In this document: in pieces, positions 21,901 to 24,358 of the stretch
How the letters are laid out: every line of letters starts with the position of its first letter
Position numbering within the stretch: position 1 is the first letter of the stretch
Source: JAUYIV01 sp035464675
GTDB taxonomy: Bacteria; Actinomycetota; Acidimicrobiia; Spongiisociales; UBA11373
Assembly: GCA_035464675.1 (NCBI GenBank)
Contig: DATHSA010000057.1
Location: 1 to 24,358, forward strand
DNA: 24,358 bases
Direction: 5' to 3'
Program-made: the position numbers and the translations under genes
Notes under the pieces: generated by a model
Databases searched by the model: none
What the model was told of the DNA's origin: nothing
The model's input: the letters and a program-made list of their open reading frames with translations, nothing else

Positions 21901-23166
21901 TCAATCGGCGAACCTGATCTCGTCGGCGGCGTCGGTCAGCGCGTCGCCGGCGCTCGTCCCGGCGTGGATCCGGGCGAACGCCTCCGCAAGTGCCTCCAGC
22001 GCCACCCCCGTCTCGGCGATGTAGGGCACCGCCGCGCCCGTCGCCGCGGCATCGATGATGACCCGTTCACCATCCGTCGCCCCCTCGGACCAGACCGGAG
22101 CCTGGCCCAGCGCCCTGGCGATCGCCGTCGATCCGGCGACACTTCCGAGGTGCTCCAGGGCGAACTCGGCGGCTTCCGTCTCCAGGTCGCCGGATGCGTT
22201 GACCCACGCCGCGGTCACCCACACCGGTGACACGGCCGGGCTGGCGGCGATCGTGGGCAGCACTTCGGCCGTTCCAGGGAGGTCCAGCGCGGCCGCCCCA
22301 TCCCAGATGAGTGCCGCCTCACCCGCCCCGAAGCGGCTCCGGGCGTCCTCGCGGTCGGCGGCTGAGACGACGGTCCCTTCCTCGATCATCTCCTGGAGGA
22401 CGGCGCTCGCCGCGATCGCCTCGGCCGAGGCCACCCCGACGTCCCCGGCGGCGTAGCCGGACGCCGGATCGGGGCCGAAGACGTATCCCCCCAGGGTGAG
22501 GACGAAGGGGAGGTGAATGCCGGCATCGCCGTCACCGGGAAGGAGCAAACATGTCGTCCCGTCGCAGGAGATGTTGGACACGTCGACCGGCCGCTCGGCC
22601 ATGAGATCCGGGTTCCGGTACTGGACGATGGCATCGAGTGCGACGGGGACGCCGACCGTGAAGCCGCGGATCATCACCGCGTCGACGGCGCCAGAGGGGA
22701 GCCCCTCGGGCAGGTCCACCGGTGCGGCGAGCCCGGCTTCGGCGAGTCGCGCCAGCCAGGTGTGTGGTCCCAGGACCAGGTCCGGCTGTCGGCGCAGGTC
22801 GGGAGGGATGTCGGGCTCGTCCGCTCCCTCAGGTGTCTCCGGGAACTCGCCTGCAACCAGTTCGTCGAGAAAGTCGTCGCCCGGTGCCGAAAAGATCGTG
22901 ATCACGTGGACCTCGACGCCGGTCTCGGCGGTATACGCCTCGCCGCGGTCGCTCACGGCGTCGGCGACGGCCGGGTCGCTGACCCAGACCACCAGCCTCC
23001 CATCGGGTGACGGGGCCTCGGCGACGGCCGTGGTCGGAGTGGTGGCAGGCACGGTCGCCTGCGTGACGGTGGGCGGGGGAGTCGTGGTCGTCGCGGGCGA
23101 CGCGTCGTCGCCGCCACAAGCCACTGCCAGTAGCGCGAGCACCGTGATGGATGTCGACCGTCGCAT
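21901..23166 (-). CDS. MalE-like extracellular solute-binding lipoprotein
   Basis: The 421-residue product begins at ATG 23166 with a lipoprotein signal peptide: arginines at 2-3, a hydrophobic core, and the lipobox LAVAC with Cys17. A threonine- and proline-rich linker follows to about residue 50. The rest fits the bacterial family 1 sugar-binding fold: LVVWVSDP, TAETGVEVHVI, DLVLGPHTWLARLAEAGLAAPVD and GVPVALDAIVQYRNPDLM are placed as in MalE. Such proteins deliver maltodextrins or other sugars to an ABC permease. A longer upstream open frame (to 23403) lacks a lipobox near its N-terminus. This start has GGAAGGGG upstream. No permease or ATPase gene flanks it on either side. Confidence 0.83.
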   Translation of the reverse strand: MRRSTSITVLALLAVACGGDDASPATTTTPPPTVTQATVPATTPTTAVAEAPSPDGRLVVWVSDPAVADAVSDRGEAYTAETGVEVHVITIFSAPGDDFLDELVAGEFPETPEGADEPDIPPDLRRQPDLVLGPHTWLARLAEAGLAAPVDLPEGLPSGAVDAVMIRGFTVGVPVALDAIVQYRNPDLMAERPVDVSNISCDGTTCLLLPGDGDAGIHLPFVLTLGGYVFGPDPASGYAAGDVGVASAEAIAASAVLQEMIEEGTVVSAADREDARSRFGAGEAALIWDGAAALDLPGTAEVLPTIAASPAVSPVWVTAAWVNASGDLETEAAEFALEHLGSVAGSTAIARALGQAPVWSEGATDGERVIIDAAATGAAVPYIAETGVALEALAEAFARIHAGTSAGDALTDAADEIRFAD

Positions 23167-23189
23167 GGGGGCCCCTTCCGCCGTCGGGG

Positions 23190-23195
23190 ACGATA
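23190..23195 (-). promoter_or_regulatory. Putative -10 box TATCGT for the lipoprotein gene
   Basis: TATCGT on the minus strand lies 23 bases before ATG 23166, and the purine-rich GGAAGGGG lies between. A -35 box is not evident. Confidence 0.4.
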
Positions 23196-23208
23196 CCCCG
23201 AGCGCCGT

Positions 23209-23222
23209 CGCCCGTCGCCCGT
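23209..23222. repeat. Two tandem CGCCCGT heptamers
   Basis: The unit matches the intergenic heptamers at 14144-14171. It lies just upstream of the lipoprotein promoter. Confidence 0.4.
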
Positions 23223-23373
23223 CACGCGGCGGGAGCGCACCCGGGACGGCCACCGCGACAGTCTGGGATTCGGGACATGTGATGCCGGCTCGTTCTGGCG
23301 AATCGCGAATTGCCGATCGCGGCGAGCGCAGCGAGCCCGCCTGCCAATCCCCAGGTGCCTGTGGACAACTTGC

Positions 23374-23379
23374 TACGGT
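23374..23379 (+). promoter_or_regulatory. Putative -10 box TACGGT for the DNA methyltransferase gene
   Basis: TACGGT lies 29 bases before GTG 23409. A GGGGAGG ribosome binding site (23393-23399) has 9-base spacing to the start. Confidence 0.45.
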
Positions 23380-23408
23380 GACTGTTCGCATCGGGGAGGT
23401 CACGCGCG

Positions 23409-24269
23409 GTGGCGACGGAGACCGCCAGTTTCGGCGCAGGCAAGAGGGAGAGCCACGACGCCTCGGCGTTCTACCGCCGTCGGCTGCTCGATCACGCCCC
23501 CGAGACGGTTCTCGGTGAGCCCCGGACCGCCCCGCCCGAGATCCACGATCTGCTGGTGTGCGCCTCCTCCGAGGTGATGGAGATCGTCCCCGACGACTGC
23601 ATCGCGCTGATGGTCACCTCACCGCCCTACAACGTCGGCAAGGAGTACGACGAAGACCTGTCGCTCGTGGACTATCTCGACCTCCTCCACCGGGTGCTCA
23701 AGGAGACCTACCGGGTGCTGGAGCCCGGAGGCCGGGCAGCCGTGAATGTCGCCAACCTGGGCCGGAAGCCCTATCTGCCGCTCAACCACCACATCGCCGG
23801 CCTCATGCACGACATCGGCTTCCTCATGCGGGGGGAGATCGTGTGGGTGAAGGCGGCCGGCGCCGGCGGGTCGTGTGCCTGGGGTTCATGGCGCTCGGCG
23901 AAGAACCCGACGCTCCGGGACGTCCACGAGTACGTGCTGGTCGCGTCGAAGGGCTCCTACCGCCGGGCCCGGGTGGGCGAGGATTCGATCTCCAAGGACG
24001 AGTTCCTCGCCGCCACCACCTCCGTCTGGCAGATCAAGCCGGCATCGGCGCGGCGGCTGGGGCATCCCGCGCCCTTCCCCGTGGAGCTTCCCCGTAGGCT
24101 GATCGAGCTCTACACCTTCGAGGGCGACATCGTGCTCGACCCCTTCATCGGGTCGGGATCGACGGCGGTCGCCGCCGTGGAGACGGGCCGCCACTTCATC
24201 GGCTACGACACCGAGCCGGAGTACCTCGAGATCGCTCGTCGGCGGGTGGAGGCGGCCAGGACGCCCTAG
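23409..24269 (+). CDS. Site-specific DNA methyltransferase (amino-methyltransferase, TSPPY type)
   Basis: The 286-residue product has the catalytic motif IV TSPPYN at residues 70-75 and the AdoMet motif I DPFIGSGST at 244-252, with GYDTEPEY following. This motif order (IV before I) is the beta class of DNA amino-methyltransferases. The helical YRVLEPGGRAAVNVA stretch lies between them. A Ser before PPY is more often seen in N4-cytosine enzymes than the Asp of N6-adenine ones, though exceptions are known. The recognition site is unknown. The target-recognition part is short, and no restriction endonuclease is visible within the window. The GTG start has a good ribosome binding site. Its stop overlaps the end of the opposite-strand gene by 4 bases. 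Confidence 0.87.
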   Translation: MATETASFGAGKRESHDASAFYRRRLLDHAPETVLGEPRTAPPEIHDLLVCASSEVMEIVPDDCIALMVTSPPYNVGKEYDEDLSLVDYLDLLHRVLKETYRVLEPGGRAAVNVANLGRKPYLPLNHHIAGLMHDIGFLMRGEIVWVKAAGAGGSCAWGSWRSAKNPTLRDVHEYVLVASKGSYRRARVGEDSISKDEFLAATTSVWQIKPASARRLGHPAPFPVELPRRLIELYTFEGDIVLDPFIGSGSTAVAAVETGRHFIGYDTEPEYLEIARRRVEAARTP

Positions 24270-24358
24270 GCGGTGCGGTCCGGGGCTGCCCGCGAGGTCA
24301 GGACCCTGGTCAACCGCCACTCGCCGTCACGGCGCTCCCACCGGAGGACGATTCGCCC
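24266..24358 (-). CDS. C-terminal end of an unrecognised protein (5' part beyond window)
   Basis: On the minus strand, 30 codons read into the window and end with TAG at 24266-24268. The sequence GRIVLRWERRDGEWRLTRVL, then a short tail, has the alternating pattern of two beta strands with a charged turn, unlike the biased antisense frames nearby. It converges tail to tail with the methyltransferase gene, overlapping it by 4 bases. Such closing strands occur in NTF2/SnoaL-like folds, but 30 residues are too few to assign a family. Confidence 0.5.
   Translation of the reverse strand, partial: GRIVLRWERRDGEWRLTRVLTSRAAPDRTA

Noticed and set aside
23167..23403. N-terminal extension of the lipoprotein gene
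   Set aside because: Starting at 23403 would bury the lipobox about 95 residues inside the protein. The inner ATG at 23166 has a ribosome binding site and a proper lipoprotein signal peptide.
1..24358. CRISPR array, tRNA, rRNA, insertion sequence or prophage
   Set aside because: No regularly spaced identical repeats, tRNA-like cloverleaf, rRNA segment, transposase or terminal inverted repeats could be recognised. The repeats present are protein-level repeats inside genes.

Overview
The window is a dense stretch of very GC-rich chromosome (roughly two thirds G+C by eye) with short intergenic gaps and almost wholly housekeeping or cell-envelope content. The genes read like an actinobacterium outside the classical mycobacteria and streptomycetes, most plausibly an Acidimicrobiia-type lineage. 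The pointers are wall proteins with cell-wall-binding repeat 2 (CWB2) triplets, an EtfD-like iron-sulfur reductase, a polyprenol-phosphate-mannose synthase, PspA beside a TPM-like membrane protein, and many apparently leaderless genes behind a TANNNT -10 box. The lineage is inference. I see no mobile element, CRISPR, tRNA or rRNA.

Layout. 1-10890 is an envelope region. A SpoIID/LytB protein with C-terminal CWB2 repeats runs off the left edge (minus strand). It is followed by a PIG-L-type deacetylase overlapping a GNAT acetyltransferase, then a UDP-glucose dehydrogenase. Next come two more CWB2 proteins facing each other: one with eleven acidic DxNxDxDxxD repeats (5558-8395, +) and one with an M15-type peptidase domain and FG-GAP-like repeats (8503-10890, -). 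Between this and proC lies a short reading frame resembling the last 40 codons of a sugar dehydrogenase, probably a gene remnant.

11134-14941 holds proC overlapping proline dehydrogenase, then a TPM-like membrane protein and PspA. 15037-18072 holds a DUF2079 membrane protein, a convergent polyprenol-phosphate mannose synthase and a divergent methyltransferase. 18129-21881 holds the EtfD-like membrane reductase, a membrane-anchored PQQ-type sugar dehydrogenase and a 67-residue zinc-ribbon protein. 21901-24358 holds an orphan MalE-like lipoprotein, a TSPPY-type DNA methyltransferase and the C-terminal end of an unknown protein at the right edge.

How they may work together (inference). Three CWB2-anchored proteins are interleaved with enzymes that make uronic acid precursors and change acyl groups, and polyprenyl-phosphate sugar chemistry lies nearby. 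This suggests a locus for building, modifying and decorating an anionic wall polymer. The most unusual item is the eleven-repeat surface protein. Also notable are the position-specific likeness of the CWB2 triplets in different genes and the recurring leaderless promoter pattern.
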